A stretch of 64,000 nucleotides of DNA from Sinorhizobium meliloti. GTDB lineage: Bacteria; Pseudomonadota; Alphaproteobacteria; Rhizobiales; Rhizobiaceae. Positions 46,783 to 55,962 of the stretch are shown here, in pieces; the first letter of the stretch is position 1, and the number at the start of each line of letters is the position of its first letter. The stretch spans positions 3,233,501 through 3,297,500 of the forward strand of contig NZ_CP141212.1 in assembly GCF_035610345.1 (NCBI RefSeq). The letters are read 5' to 3'. Under the pieces are notes generated by a model, which was not told where the DNA came from, did no database searches, and saw nothing but the letters and a program-made list of their open reading frames with translations. Position numbers and translations under genes: made by a program.

Positions 46783-47268
46783 TCAGGTTCCGGACGCCGG
46801 ATCCCCGGGAAAGAGCATGCCGTCGTAGATGCCGGGCGTCGACCCGGCGATCTCCACCGCACCCACCGCGCGGGCATAGAATTCGGCAGGGCCGACGCCG
46901 CCGATGATCGCATAGGCATAGCCGGCGGCGCGCATGGATAGCAGGCTTTCGACGAGCAGGGCCTCGCCGATGCCCTTGCCGCGCATGGTCGCGTCGACTC
47001 CGGTCGGACCGAAGAAGCCGAGCGCGGTTACGTCATGGCAGGCGAAGCCCACGATCCGATCCCGATGGTGAGCGATAAGGATGCGCGCCGGCGTCGAGGA
47101 GAAGGCGGTTTCGGCCTCGCCGGCCCACCCGGCCCCGAAGCGCTCCTCGATCCAGGGAATGACGGCCCGCCGCTCGGCCGCAAGCGCCCGGCGGATGCGG
47201 ATGTCGGGGTCGAGACGCGATGGGCGGCCCTCGGGCAAGGCATAGAGGCGGACGAGCATGTCTGGCAT
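46783..47268 (-). CDS. GNAT-family acetyltransferase
   Basis: A 161-residue GNAT protein. Motif A is VDATMRGKGIGEALLVESLLSM, preceded by IVGFACHDVTALGFFGPTG, and the C-terminal PAEFYARAVGAVEI is the usual end. The substrate is unknown. The ATG at 47266-47268 (MPDMLVRLYALPEG) is preferred over a start nine codons upstream. It lies next to, and divergent from, the thiamine-regulated operon. Confidence 0.87.
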   Translation of the reverse strand: MPDMLVRLYALPEGRPSRLDPDIRIRRALAAERRAVIPWIEERFGAGWAGEAETAFSSTPARILIAHHRDRIVGFACHDVTALGFFGPTGVDATMRGKGIGEALLVESLLSMRAAGYAYAIIGGVGPAEFYARAVGAVEIAGSTPGIYDGMLFPGDPASGT

Positions 47269-47367
47269 GAAATTGTCTCCGCTTTCGGCGAACAAACGGC
47301 GCCGGTAATTGTTTGACTTTTAATAGCGCGGCTGACGCGGACGGCAAACGTCCCTGCTGAAACTCAG

Positions 47368-47396
47368 CTTGCCTAAGCCGTCGCCGGAAGCTAAAT
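47368..47396 (+). promoter_or_regulatory. Candidate promoter of the thiBPQ transcript
   Basis: CTTGCC, a 17-base spacer and CTAAAT match the rhizobial housekeeping pattern CTTGAC-N17-CTATAT at five of six and four of six. Transcription would start just before the first stem of the riboswitch, as expected. Confidence 0.55.
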
Positions 47397-47404
47397 CTCT
47401 TGCT

Positions 47405-47506
47405 GCTCTAACGGGGTGCCCTGGTCGGCTTTTGCGACCGTGGCTGAGAGGCTTCGAGCCAACCCGCGGAACCTGATCCGGCTCATACCGGCGGAGGGAT
47501 TAGAAG
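47405..47506 (+). promoter_or_regulatory. TPP riboswitch (THI element)
   Basis: The conserved thi-box pieces appear in order: ACGGGGTGCC, TGGCTGAGAGG, AACCCGCGGAACCTGATCCG and GCTCATACCGGCGGAGGGAT. The first stem is closed by TCTAA (47407-47411) and TTAGA (47500-47504). It lies 61 bases upstream of thiB. It should bind thiamine diphosphate and lower expression of the uptake genes when the vitamin is plentiful. No strong T-tract terminator follows, so control of translation initiation is more likely. Confidence 0.95.
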
Positions 47507-47564
47507 CGATCGGACCGATACGCGCTTTTCCCATTGCAGCAACAACAAAGGGAGAGGTGCCAGA

Positions 47565-48593
47565 ATGTCCAGTTCACTCCATCGAAAAATCCTTGGCCGG
47601 CTTGCGATCGCCGCAGCTTCGATCGCGGTATTTTCCGTGAGCGCGGCGGCCGCGGAAAAAACCCTGACGGTCTATACCTATGAGAGCTTCATCACCGAAT
47701 GGGGGCCGGGCGCCAAGGTGGCGGAAGCGTTCGAGAAGACCTGCGACTGCAAGGTCGACTATGTAGGGGTTGCCGACGGGGTCGAACTCCTGACGCGGCT
47801 GAAGCTCGAAGGTCAGGGATCCAAGGCCGACATCGTACTCGGTCTCGACACCAATCTGGTGGCGGAGGCGAAGGCGACCGGCTTCTTCGCGCAACACGGC
47901 GCCGATACCGCTTCCGTCAAGGTCCCGGGCGGCTTCTCCGACGACACCTTCATACCGTATGACTACGGCCATTTCGCCGTTGTCTACGACACCGAGACGC
48001 TGAAGGATCCACCGAAGAGCCTCAAGGAACTGGTCGAGGGCGATCCGTCGCAGAAGATCGTCATCGAGGACCCGCGGACCTCAACCCCCGGCCTCGGCCT
48101 CCTGCTGTGGGTGAAGTCGGTCTATGGCGACCAGGCCGGCCAGGCCTGGGCGAAGCTCAAGGACCGCGTGCTGACGGTCACGCCGGGCTGGTCGGAAGCC
48201 TATGGCCTCTTCACGAAGGGCGAGGCCCCGATGGTTCTCTCCTACACCACCTCGCCCGCCTATCACATGGTGGCGGAGAACACCGAGCGCTACCAGGCGG
48301 CCCCCTTCGCCGAAGGCCATTATATCCAGATCGAAGTCGCCGCATTGACGAAGAACGCGAAGGACCCGGAACTCGCGCGGAACTTCCTGACCTTCATGAT
48401 CGGTCCGGAATTCCAGTCGATCATCCCGACGACCAACTGGATGATGCCGGTGACCGCAACCAAGGAGCCGCTGCCGGAAGCCTTCAGCAAGCTCGTCGAC
48501 CCGCAAAAGACGCTCCTCATTCCCTCCGAGGAGGTCGCCGCCAACCGCAAGGCCTGGGTCGACGAATGGCTGGCCGCCATGAGCCGGAACTGA
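47565..48593 (+). CDS. thiB: Thiamine/thiamine phosphate ABC transporter, periplasmic binding protein
   Basis: ThiB (TbpA) binds thiamine, its mono- and diphosphate in the periplasm. The 342-residue protein has a signal peptide ([21 protein letters not shown]), followed by [47 protein letters not shown] and [14 protein letters not shown] are characteristic of TbpA. It follows a TPP riboswitch and is first in the order thiB-thiP-thiQ. The ATG is preceded by GGGAGAGG. Confidence 0.95.
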   Translation: MSSSLHRKILGRLAIAAASIAVFSVSAAAAEKTLTVYTYESFITEWGPGAKVAEAFEKTCDCKVDYVGVADGVELLTRLKLEGQGSKADIVLGLDTNLVAEAKATGFFAQHGADTASVKVPGGFSDDTFIPYDYGHFAVVYDTETLKDPPKSLKELVEGDPSQKIVIEDPRTSTPGLGLLLWVKSVYGDQAGQAWAKLKDRVLTVTPGWSEAYGLFTKGEAPMVLSYTTSPAYHMVAENTERYQAAPFAEGHYIQIEVAALTKNAKDPELARNFLTFMIGPEFQSIIPTTNWMMPVTATKEPLPEAFSKLVDPQKTLLIPSEEVAANRKAWVDEWLAAMSRN

Positions 48594-48624
48594 GGCCGGA
48601 TTGTCCGGCACGAAGGAAAGCAAG

Positions 48625-50232
48625 ATGACAATCGCCGCCGGGGCCTTCGCCCTCGGCGGCATCCTGCTTTTCGTCGGCCTCGCCGGCGCGGCACTGCTTG
48701 CCCAGTCGGCCGGCAGCGCCGACGCCGGTCCGCTTTTCGATGCCTATATCTGGCGCATCACACGCTTCACGCTGCTGCAGGCCAGCCTCTCGACTCTTCT
48801 TGCCATCCTTTTCGCCATACCCGTGGCCCGGGCACTTGCCCGCCAGGCTTCATTCCCCGGCCGTATCTGGGTGCTGCGGCTTCTGGCGCTGCCACTCGGC
48901 CTGCCGGCGATCGTCGCCGCACTCGGGCTGATCGAAATCTGGGGCCGGCAGGGGCTCTTGAACAGGGTGCTTTCGGCAGCCGGGTTGGAGCAGCCGGTCA
49001 GCATCTATGGCCTCTCCGGCATTCTCATTGCCCATGTCTTCTTCAACATGCCGCTCGCCGCACGCTTGATGCTTGCCGGTATCGAGCGAATTCCGGCCGA
49101 ATACTGGCGCAGCTGCGCCAATCTCGGCATGGGTTCCTTCGCCACCTTTCGCTTCATCGAGTGGCCGGTGATCCGTGGATTGCTTCCCGGCATCGCCGGG
49201 CTCATCTTCATGCTCTGCGCCACCAGCTTCACGCTCGTGCTGACGCTTGGCGGGGGGCCGGCCGCGAGCACGCTCGAAGTGGCGATCTACCAGGCGCTGC
49301 GCTTCGATTTCGACCCGCCGCGGGCGATCGCCCTTTCGGCACTTCAGCTCGCCCTTACCGGAGCGCTGCTTCTCGCCTTGAAATTGATCGCGCCGGCGCC
49401 GCTGGAGGGAGAGACGAGCGGCAGGGCCATTCGGCGTTTCGACGGCGCGAGCGGTCTGTCGCGGCTTGCCGACCGTACCTGGCTGGTACTCGCCGTCGTC
49501 CTCATCGGCCTGCCCTTCGCGGCTATCGCCTATGGCGGATCGAAGGCCGACCTCGTCCGTCTCGTGAGCGAGCCGGCATTCCGTCGGGCGCTCGCCATGA
49601 GCGCGACGATCGCCCTTGTCTCCGCCACGATTTCGGTCGTCATCGCGGCGCTGATGATCCGTACCGAACGCCTCGCACTGGCGCGCCGGCGCCCGGGGCC
49701 GGCGGCTCGCCTCTTTGCCGGAGGGATCGGCGCAAGCACCTCCTTCATACTGCTCATGCCTCCCGTCGTGCTCGGCGCCGGATGGTTCCTGCTCCTGAGG
49801 CCGTTCGGCGACGTCGCCCGTTTCGCGCCGGCCGTCGTCATCGCCATCAATGCGCTGATGGCGCTTCCCTTCGTTCACCGGGTGCTGGCGCCGGCCATGG
49901 CGACGCATGCCGCGCGCACCGCGCGCCTTGCCGCGAGCCTCGGCATCGGGGGCTTCCACCGCCTGCTGTGGATCGACTGGCCGGGCCTGCGCAAACCTCT
50001 CTTCGTCGCCTTTTCCTTTGCCATGGCCCTCTCGCTCGGCGATCTGGGAGCCGTCGCTCTTTTCGGCTCCGAGGACATGGTAACCCTCCCTTATCTGCTC
50101 TATAGCCGGATGGGCAGCTATCGCACCGCGGATGCGGCCGGACTGGCGCTGGTTCTCGGCCTTCTCTGCCTTGTCCTGACGGTGCTCGGCACGGCGGGAG
50201 AGGAGAGGCGGCCGGAGGGTAAATACACATGA
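48625..50232 (+). CDS. thiP: Thiamine/thiamine phosphate ABC transporter, permease
   Basis: A 535-residue fused permease with about 12 hydrophobic segments and two BPD_transp_1 halves. The two EAA-type loops are PAEYWRSCANLGMGSFATFRF and TARLAASLGIGGFHRLLW. The ATG at 48625 follows GAAGGAAAG; a TTG at 48601 would add eight residues. It works with ThiB and ThiQ to import thiamine compounds. Its stop overlaps thiQ by four bases. Confidence 0.94.
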   Translation: MTIAAGAFALGGILLFVGLAGAALLAQSAGSADAGPLFDAYIWRITRFTLLQASLSTLLAILFAIPVARALARQASFPGRIWVLRLLALPLGLPAIVAALGLIEIWGRQGLLNRVLSAAGLEQPVSIYGLSGILIAHVFFNMPLAARLMLAGIERIPAEYWRSCANLGMGSFATFRFIEWPVIRGLLPGIAGLIFMLCATSFTLVLTLGGGPAASTLEVAIYQALRFDFDPPRAIALSALQLALTGALLLALKLIAPAPLEGETSGRAIRRFDGASGLSRLADRTWLVLAVVLIGLPFAAIAYGGSKADLVRLVSEPAFRRALAMSATIALVSATISVVIAALMIRTERLALARRRPGPAARLFAGGIGASTSFILLMPPVVLGAGWFLLLRPFGDVARFAPAVVIAINALMALPFVHRVLAPAMATHAARTARLAASLGIGGFHRLLWIDWPGLRKPLFVAFSFAMALSLGDLGAVALFGSEDMVTLPYLLYSRMGSYRTADAAGLALVLGLLCLVLTVLGTAGEERRPEGKYT

Positions 50233-50945
50233 GTTCCACCGCTCTCGCCGTAAAGGACGTCGAGATAAGCTTCGAAACAACGACGCTCGCCTTCGACTGC
50301 ACGGTTCCCGCGGAGCGGATCGTCGCCGTGGCCGGCGCCTCCGGCTCGGGCAAGTCGACGCTCTTCAACATCATCGCCGGCTTCGAGCAACCGGAGCGCG
50401 GGGAAGTCCGGATCTTCGGCGAGGAAATGACCGGTCGCCCGCCGGCGGAACGGCCGGTATCGATCATATTTCAGGAACATAACCTCTTCGCACATCTCGA
50501 CGCCGCCACCAATGTCGGCTTCGGCATCAGCCCGGCGCTGCGACTGGATGCGGCCGACCGCATGAAAGTGGAGGACGCGCTGGCCCGTGTCGGGCTCGCC
50601 GGATTTGGCAAGCGGCTGCCGCCGACGCTTTCAGGCGGCGAACGCCAGAGGGTCGCGCTCGCGCGCGCCTTCGTGCGGCACCGCCCGATCCTCCTGCTCG
50701 ACGAGCCTTTCGCCGCGCTCGATCCCGGCATGCGCGCCGAGATGCGGACACTCATCAGCGATCTGCACGAGGAGGAAGGCAACACGATACTGATGATCAC
50801 GCATCATCCCGATGACGTGAGGGCGCTCGCCGACAGCGTTCTTTTCCTCGACCGGGGCCGGATTGTCGCCCATGATGAAGTCGATCGGTTTCTCGGGCGC
50901 CGCGACATCACGGCCATCAACCGGTTCCTCGGCAAGGAGGGATGA
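50229..50945 (+). CDS. thiQ: Thiamine/thiamine phosphate ABC transporter, ATP-binding protein
   Basis: A 238-residue ABC ATPase with Walker A GASGSGKST at 36-44, signature LSGGERQRVALARA and Walker B ILLLDEPFAAL. The position behind thiP with a four-base overlap and the family order thiBPQ identify it as ThiQ. The ATPase drives import of thiamine, TMP and TPP. It is the last gene of the riboswitch-controlled unit; no clear terminator was found after it. Confidence 0.94.
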   Translation: MSSTALAVKDVEISFETTTLAFDCTVPAERIVAVAGASGSGKSTLFNIIAGFEQPERGEVRIFGEEMTGRPPAERPVSIIFQEHNLFAHLDAATNVGFGISPALRLDAADRMKVEDALARVGLAGFGKRLPPTLSGGERQRVALARAFVRHRPILLLDEPFAALDPGMRAEMRTLISDLHEEEGNTILMITHHPDDVRALADSVLFLDRGRIVAHDEVDRFLGRRDITAINRFLGKEG

Positions 50946-51285
50946 CGACCTGTTCGCGGCGGCCGATCCGACGTCGGACGAACTAAATTCGCCGGACGCC
51001 ACAATTTGACCGCCGCGCCGTGCGAGGCGCGGGAGACACCAGCGGGTATCTCGCAAAATTCGCGCATCCGTTGCTGCGATACCACGGGGCAACTATTTCT
51101 ACTGGGGTCGGGCTAGGCAGGCGGCGCTGAAATCGGATACAGCAGAATCCTGGCTGAAACACCCGCGCCGGTGCGCCGCATCCGGCTGAAAAAGTAGGAC
51201 TTTTCGCCGATTGCGATGAATGGCTTCGAGCCGCGGGTCGCGCCGGCGGATGGGGACGGGCTGAGGCATGATAAGGCAGGCAGTC
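50946..51285. other. Intergenic region, thiQ to M48 protease gene
   Basis: The 340 bases contain no supported gene, no RIME-like hairpin and no obvious T-tract terminator. The M48 gene promoter presumably lies here; no clear -35/-10 pair was found. Confidence 0.45.
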
Positions 51286-52779
51286 ATGAATGGCTGGTTT
51301 CCGCGGCGGCATGGAGCCGTGCGCGCACGAGCGCTGGTCGCATTGGGTGCCACGACGCTGATGGCTGGCTGCCAATCCGTCATCGAGCAGACCTACGAGC
51401 CCACCGTTTCGCCATCTTCGAATCCGCAGATCGTCGAGGAAGTGCAGAAGAACGACCCGCGGGCCCAGCTCGGTGCGCGCGAGCATCCGCGCATCGTGGC
51501 GAGCTACGGCGGAGAATACCGCGACGCCAAGACCGAGCGGCTGGTCGCCCGGATCACCGGCGCCCTGACGGCGGTTTCGGAAAACCCGCAGCAATCCTAC
51601 CGCATCACCATTCTCAACTCGCCGGCAATCAACGCCTTCGCGCTTCCGGGCGGCTACCTCTACGTGACGCGCGGCCTGCTGGCGCTCGCCAACGACGCCG
51701 CGGAAGTGGCCGCCGTGCTCTCGCACGAGATGGCGCATGTGACGGCAAATCACGGCATCCAGCGCCAGCAGCGCGAGGAGGCGGAGGTGATCGCCAGCCG
51801 CGTCGTCTCCGAGGTGCTCTCCTCCGATCTTGCCGGCAAGCAGGCGCTTGCCCGCGGCAAGCTGCGCCTTGCCGCCTTCTCGCGCAATCAGGAACTGCAG
51901 GCCGACGTGATCGGCGTCCGCATGCTGGGCGAGGCGGGATACGACCCCTATTCGGCGGCGCGCTTCCTCGATTCCATGGCCGCCTATAGCCGCTTCAGCG
52001 CGGTCGATCCGGAGGCGGACCAGAGCCTCGACTTCCTGTCGAGCCACCCCAACGCGCCGCAACGCGTCGATCTCGCGCGCCGGCATGCCCGTGCCTTCGG
52101 CCCCGAGGGGACGAGCGGCGATCGCGGGCGCGACTATTATCTCGCCGGCATCGACGGTATCCTCTATGGCGACAGCCCGCAGGAGGGCTATGTCCGCGGA
52201 CAGACCTTCCTGCACGGCCAGCTCGGCATACGCTTCGACGTGCCCACCGGCTTCCAGATCGACAACAAGGCCGAGGCGGTGCTTGCCACCGGCCCGGGCG
52301 AGGTCGCCATTCGTTTCGACGGCATCGCCGATACGAGCCGGCGCAGCCTCACCGACTACATCGCCAGCGGCTGGGTCACGGGCCTGAAACCCGATACGAT
52401 CCGCCCGATCACCGTCAACGGCCTCGAGGCCGCAACGGCGCGCGCATCGGCCGACCGCTGGGATTTCGACGTCACGGTGATCAGGTTCGGCGAGCGCATC
52501 TACCGCTTCCTGACGGCCGTTCCGAAAGGCTCGAGCGCACTCGAGCCGACGGCAAACCAGTTGCGAACCTCCTTCCGCCGCATGACGTCCGGCGAGGTCC
52601 AGTCGTTGAAGCCGCTGCGCATTCGGGTGGTCACGGTCAGGTCCGGCGATACGATCGCGACCCTTGCGGCCCGCATGATGGGTACGGACCGCAAGCTCGA
52701 CCTTTTCCGGCTGATCAATGCGATGCAGATCACATCGACGGTCAGACCCGGCGACAAGGTGAAGATCATTTCGGAGTGA
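51286..52779 (+). CDS. M48-family metalloprotease lipoprotein (BepA-like)
   Basis: A 497-residue envelope protease. The lipobox LMAGC puts the lipidated Cys at residue 29, so it is membrane-anchored. The zinc site is VLSHEMAHVTANHG (HEMAH at 147-151), and the third ligand is in NQELQADVIG (about Glu203). SNPQIVEEVQKNDPRAQLG before the domain and SSHPNAPQRVDLARRHA after it are family features. The last 50 residues look like a degenerate LysM-type or SH3-like module (TVRSGDTIATLAARM). BepA-type enzymes help outer-membrane protein assembly quality control; the substrate here is not shown. A start at 51268 is possible. Confidence 0.88.
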   Translation: MNGWFPRRHGAVRARALVALGATTLMAGCQSVIEQTYEPTVSPSSNPQIVEEVQKNDPRAQLGAREHPRIVASYGGEYRDAKTERLVARITGALTAVSENPQQSYRITILNSPAINAFALPGGYLYVTRGLLALANDAAEVAAVLSHEMAHVTANHGIQRQQREEAEVIASRVVSEVLSSDLAGKQALARGKLRLAAFSRNQELQADVIGVRMLGEAGYDPYSAARFLDSMAAYSRFSAVDPEADQSLDFLSSHPNAPQRVDLARRHARAFGPEGTSGDRGRDYYLAGIDGILYGDSPQEGYVRGQTFLHGQLGIRFDVPTGFQIDNKAEAVLATGPGEVAIRFDGIADTSRRSLTDYIASGWVTGLKPDTIRPITVNGLEAATARASADRWDFDVTVIRFGERIYRFLTAVPKGSSALEPTANQLRTSFRRMTSGEVQSLKPLRIRVVTVRSGDTIATLAARMMGTDRKLDLFRLINAMQITSTVRPGDKVKIISE

Positions 52780-52806
52780 GGCGGCGTAACGGCGCCGCAG
52801 CCGCGA

Positions 52807-52942
52807 CCTTCTCCCCGCTCGCGGGGAGAAGAGGACTCATGCCGCCGTTTCGCCTCTCAGTCGCTCAATTGAGCATTGGCGAGGCCGAGGCTCGTCGCTC
52901 GGGCCCGCCCGCGGGGGGAAGGCTCCGGCAGGCGGATGAGGG
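52807..52942. repeat. RIME-like repeat pair
   Basis: The first hairpin (52807-52831) has arms CTTCTCCCCGC and GCGGGGAGAAG. A second, partly degraded hairpin follows near 52905, with the shared tail CTCCGGCAGGCGGATGAGGG. It sits in the gap between the convergent M48 protease and rpoH2 genes. Confidence 0.72.
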
Positions 52943-52967
52943 CAAATGGCTTGCGAAGCATCGCGCT

Positions 52968-53834
52968 TCAATGCATCGCCGCCGTCAGGGCGGGTGCCTT
53001 GGCGGTGAGCGCCGCACGAAGCTTTTCGAGCGCGCGCGTTTCGATCTGCCGCACCCGTTCCTTCGATATTCCAAGCGCGACGCCGAGTTCCTCCAGCGTG
53101 GCGCCATCCTCCGTCAGGCGGCGGGCGCGAATGATCTTCATTTCACGTTCGCTGAGTTCTCCGAGCGCGATCTGCAGCCATCGGCGGGCGCGCTCGCCGT
53201 CGATCAGATCGCTCACCTGCTCGTCGGGCAGAGGTGCCTCGCTCGCCAGGAAATCCAGCCGGGCGCCGGCATCCGGGTCGCCGCCGCCGATCGGCGCCTG
53301 CAGCGACGCGTCGTTTCCGGAAAGGCGCGCATCCATCGTCTGCACGTCGGCAAGGCTGACACCGAGCGCCGCGGCTATCTCCTCGTGCATCGCCTGAGAG
53401 GTCAATTGTCTGTCCCCCTGGGCGAGCCTCGCGCGCAACCGGCGCAGATTGAAAAACAGCGCCTTCTGCGCCGAACTGGTGCCGCCGCGTACGATCGACC
53501 AGTTGCGCAGCACGTAATCCTGCATCGATGCGCGGATCCACCAGGTCGCATAGGTCGAGAAACGCACCTCCCGGCTCGGCTCGAAACGCGCTGCGGCTTC
53601 CAGGAGCCCTATATGCCCCTCCTGCACGAGATCTCCCATGGGCAGCCCGAAACTGCGGAACTTCGCCGCCATCGAAATCACCAGACGCATGTGCGACATT
53701 GCGATCTTGTTGCGCGCCTCCTGGTCGTTATCGTTCCGCCAGGCCTGTGCGAGCGCATGTTCCTCGTCCCGCTCGAGATAGGGCGCTTCCATGGCAATCT
53801 TGATCATACGCCTGTCTGCTGTGAGGGTCTTCAT
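52968..53834 (-). CDS. rpoH2: RNA polymerase sigma factor RpoH2 (sigma-32 type)
   Basis: A 288-residue sigma-32-class sigma factor. Region 2 shows MSHMRLVISMAAKFRSFGLPMGDLVQEGHIGLLEAAARFEPSR split into the usual core-binding and -10-melting parts, followed by FSTYATWWIRASMQDYVLRNWSIVR, including the RpoH-box-like segment. Region 4 has EELGVALGISKERVRQIETRALEKLR. The start MKTLTADRRMIKIAMEAPYLERD fits rhizobial RpoH2, which runs part of the heat and stress response under the general stress factor RpoE2. A matching RpoE2-type promoter lies 213 bases upstream. Confidence 0.94.
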   Translation of the reverse strand: MKTLTADRRMIKIAMEAPYLERDEEHALAQAWRNDNDQEARNKIAMSHMRLVISMAAKFRSFGLPMGDLVQEGHIGLLEAAARFEPSREVRFSTYATWWIRASMQDYVLRNWSIVRGGTSSAQKALFFNLRRLRARLAQGDRQLTSQAMHEEIAAALGVSLADVQTMDARLSGNDASLQAPIGGGDPDAGARLDFLASEAPLPDEQVSDLIDGERARRWLQIALGELSEREMKIIRARRLTEDGATLEELGVALGISKERVRQIETRALEKLRAALTAKAPALTAAMH

Positions 53835-54046
53835 CGATTGCTCCGTAGCTGGCGGCGAGCGCCATTTCACGATTGAACTCCAAACGCCGAGCGCTCTCTT
53901 GCTGCGTTCGGCAACGGGACGGATGGCGCTGGTTGACGAAATGACAGGGCGCCCTAGATGGAAGAATACGAACCTGAGGCGTGAGGAAATCACGGGGCCA
54001 AGATCGCTCGGCAGCACAGGCGAAGACCTCCCTGCCGGGAGTGTTA

Positions 54047-54071
54047 AACGTGCGCGGGCGCGAAAAGTTCC
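54047..54071 (-). promoter_or_regulatory. RpoE2-type promoter of rpoH2
   Basis: Read on the minus strand, GGAAC is followed by 16 bases and then CGTT. This matches the consensus reported for S. meliloti RpoE2 (GGAAC-N16/17-CGTT), and rpoH2 is known to be RpoE2-dependent there. It lies about 213 bases upstream of the start codon. Confidence 0.7.
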
Positions 54072-54201
54072 GCGGGCGACAGCGATTTTTGATTGTGGAT
54101 ACCGCCGCTATACGCCCCAACGATTGTAACGCGGCTTCGCCGCCCCCAGTCTCTCGCCTTCTTGCGCCATCGGGCGCTCAGCTTCCGGGAATATACGGCA
54201 A

Positions 54202-54234
54202 CAAAAAAGCCCGGCCTTTTTGATGGCCGGGCTG
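54202..54234 (-). terminator. Rho-independent terminator of carD
   Basis: On the minus strand, AGCCCGGCC and GGCCGGGCT pair perfectly around an ATCAAAA loop and are followed by TTTTTTG, 27 bases past the carD stop. Confidence 0.9.
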
Positions 54235-54260
54235 ATCTGGTTGATCGACGCAAGGAGCGC

Positions 54261-54830
54261 TTAAGCGGCTTCGTCCTGTGCGTCGTCTTCTTCGATAGCC
54301 TTGCCGCGCTTCGGGCCCTTGTTGAGATTGGCCTCGACGAGGCGAACGGCCTCCGTTTCCGACATCCTGTTCACGGCCGCGATTTCGCGCGCCATCCGGT
54401 CAAGCGCGGCTTCATAGAGCTGGCGCTCGGAATAGGACTGTTCCGGCTGGTTCTCGGCGCGATAGAGGTCGCGTACGACTTCCGCGATGGAAATAAGATC
54501 GCCGGAATTGATCTTGGCATCGTATTCCTGAGCGCGGCGCGACCACATGGTCCGCTTCACGCGCGCCTTGCCCTGCACGACCTTCAACGCGCGGTCGACG
54601 AAATCGGTTTCGGACAGCTTGCGCATGCCGATGCCCACGGCCTTCGCCACCGGCACCTTGAGACGCATCTTGTCCTTCTCGAAGTCGATGACAAAGAGTT
54701 CGAGCTTCATGCCCGCGACTTCCTGCTCCTCAATCGCGACGATCTGGCCAACGCCATGGGCCGGGTAAACGATCGATTCACCGGTCTTGAAGCCTTGGCG
54801 CGTTGAAGATTTCTTCTGCTGGGTGGTCAT
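54261..54830 (-). CDS. carD: CarD-family transcription factor
   Basis: A 189-residue CarD/CdnL-type protein that binds RNA polymerase beta and stabilises open complexes. The N-terminal RNAP-interaction domain reads KTGESIVYPAHGVGQIVAIEEQEV and the C-terminal helical domain includes RVKRTMWSRRAQEYDAKINSGD. YSERQLYEAALDRMAREIAAV follows. The ATG at 54828-54830 (MTTQQKKSSTRQGF) is the family start. It is preceded by a long leader with a candidate promoter and followed by a strong terminator, so it is a single-gene unit. Confidence 0.95.
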   Translation of the reverse strand: MTTQQKKSSTRQGFKTGESIVYPAHGVGQIVAIEEQEVAGMKLELFVIDFEKDKMRLKVPVAKAVGIGMRKLSETDFVDRALKVVQGKARVKRTMWSRRAQEYDAKINSGDLISIAEVVRDLYRAENQPEQSYSERQLYEAALDRMAREIAAVNRMSETEAVRLVEANLNKGPKRGKAIEEDDAQDEAA

Positions 54831-55239
54831 TCGTTTCAAACACTCCCTAGTGCGCACCCGGCCTTCACAGGGGCCGGGGCCGGGTCAGTCAGGCCCGGGA
54901 TAGACGGGGGTACCGCCGGGTGGGTCCACCTGGTCCTCCAACGAAACGCAAACAAGCTCTTAGGGCGCAGTCACAAGCAACGGGCCGTTGCATATCTCAA
55001 AAGTGCCGCGCGGTGGAGATCGTTTGCTTTCGTGCTGGTTTTCGGGCGCGCAAAAGCACCCTCTGTGGATCAGTGCGTGAAAACTATCACAAAAAAGAGC
55101 GGAAATCAATAATTTGCTGCACGGCAACGATCAAGTCGCCGCGCTCGCAAGCGCGAAGTGCCGGCAGGATTTCCCCAGCTTTCCGGCCTCGCCATCTGTC
55201 GTCCGTCAGCAGCGAAGAACCGAGCGACCGAAACCCGTC
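54831..55239. other. Intergenic region upstream of carD
   Basis: The 409 bases between carD and the end of fdxA contain the candidate carD promoter (55106-55134) and otherwise no supported gene. The AT-rich stretch near 55085-55115 stands out from the surrounding GC-rich DNA. Confidence 0.5.
55106..55134 (-). promoter_or_regulatory. Candidate promoter upstream of carD
   Basis: On the minus strand, TTGATC, a 17-base spacer and TATTGA resemble a housekeeping promoter inside an AT-rich patch. It would give a leader of about 270 bases before carD. Confidence 0.4.
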
Positions 55240-55578
55240 TCAGTCGCCCTGTCCCGGTTCGGGAGAAAAATACTTCTCGTATTTTTCTTCTACGCCATCC
55301 ATCTCCTTGGCCTCCGGCAGCGGGTCGCGCTTAACGGTGATGTTCGGCCACTGCGTGGAAAATTCCGCGTTCAGTTTCAACCACATATCGAGACCCGGCT
55401 CGGTATCCGGCTTGATTGCACCCGCGGGACATTCCGGCTCGCATACGCCGCAGTCGATGCATTCATCCGGATGGATGACGAGGAAGTTCTCCCCCTCATA
55501 GAAACAATCCACCGGGCAGACTTCAACGCAGTCCGTGTACTTGCAGCGAATGCAGTTATCGGTCACGACATACGTCAT
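55240..55578 (-). CDS. fdxA: Seven-iron ferredoxin (FdxA)
   Basis: A 112-residue ferredoxin with both clusters: [14 protein letters not shown] and [12 protein letters not shown]. The pattern fits one [3Fe-4S] and one [4Fe-4S] cluster, as in Azotobacter FdI. The ATG at 55576-55578 (MTYVVTDN) is the usual N-terminus. The C-terminal extension ([14 protein letters not shown]) is typical of the alphaproteobacterial FdxA. It lies downstream of the S4-domain gene on the same strand; the 384-base gap suggests a separate promoter. Confidence 0.95.
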   Translation of the reverse strand: MTYVVTDNCIRCKYTDCVEVCPVDCFYEGENFLVIHPDECIDCGVCEPECPAGAIKPDTEPGLDMWLKLNAEFSTQWPNITVKRDPLPEAKEMDGVEEKYEKYFSPEPGQGD

Positions 55579-55962
55579 GAGGTACTCCAGCCAATGCTCA
55601 CATTTGATGGCAGACGGCAATCAACGGTGATACTCGATCGCCCGCGCATGCTAGGCATGTCCGGCGCGCATAGCTGCCGATGCAGACCCGAATGCCATCC
55701 TCTGCATGGCTTCGTGGATCGGAATCGATCCGGTGAAACCACACATCGGTTCAAGCTGCTACACCACCCTTCGCCCTTCGAACTGGACGTTCGGCACTGT
55801 AGCGTTGCTTGTCACGTAAAGGCTTTGACGGGCCTTTGCAAGAATTATCCATGCGCGATTTGCCCCTCTGGGGGCACAGTTTTCCAGCCTCGGGACGGGC
55901 GTGCCGAAATCGGTTGCAGGCCGCGTGCGACGGTCTACGGCGCCGGGTCCAAAGTCTGAAAA
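55579..55962. other. Intergenic region between fdxA and the S4-domain gene
   Basis: A 384-base stretch without supported gene. The fdxA promoter should lie here; only weak -35-like CTTGCA and no good -10 were seen. Confidence 0.4.

Noticed and set aside
48850..50280. 476-codon minus-strand frame opposite thiP
   Set aside because: It is a shadow of the fused permease; translation is Arg/Glu-rich without any motif.
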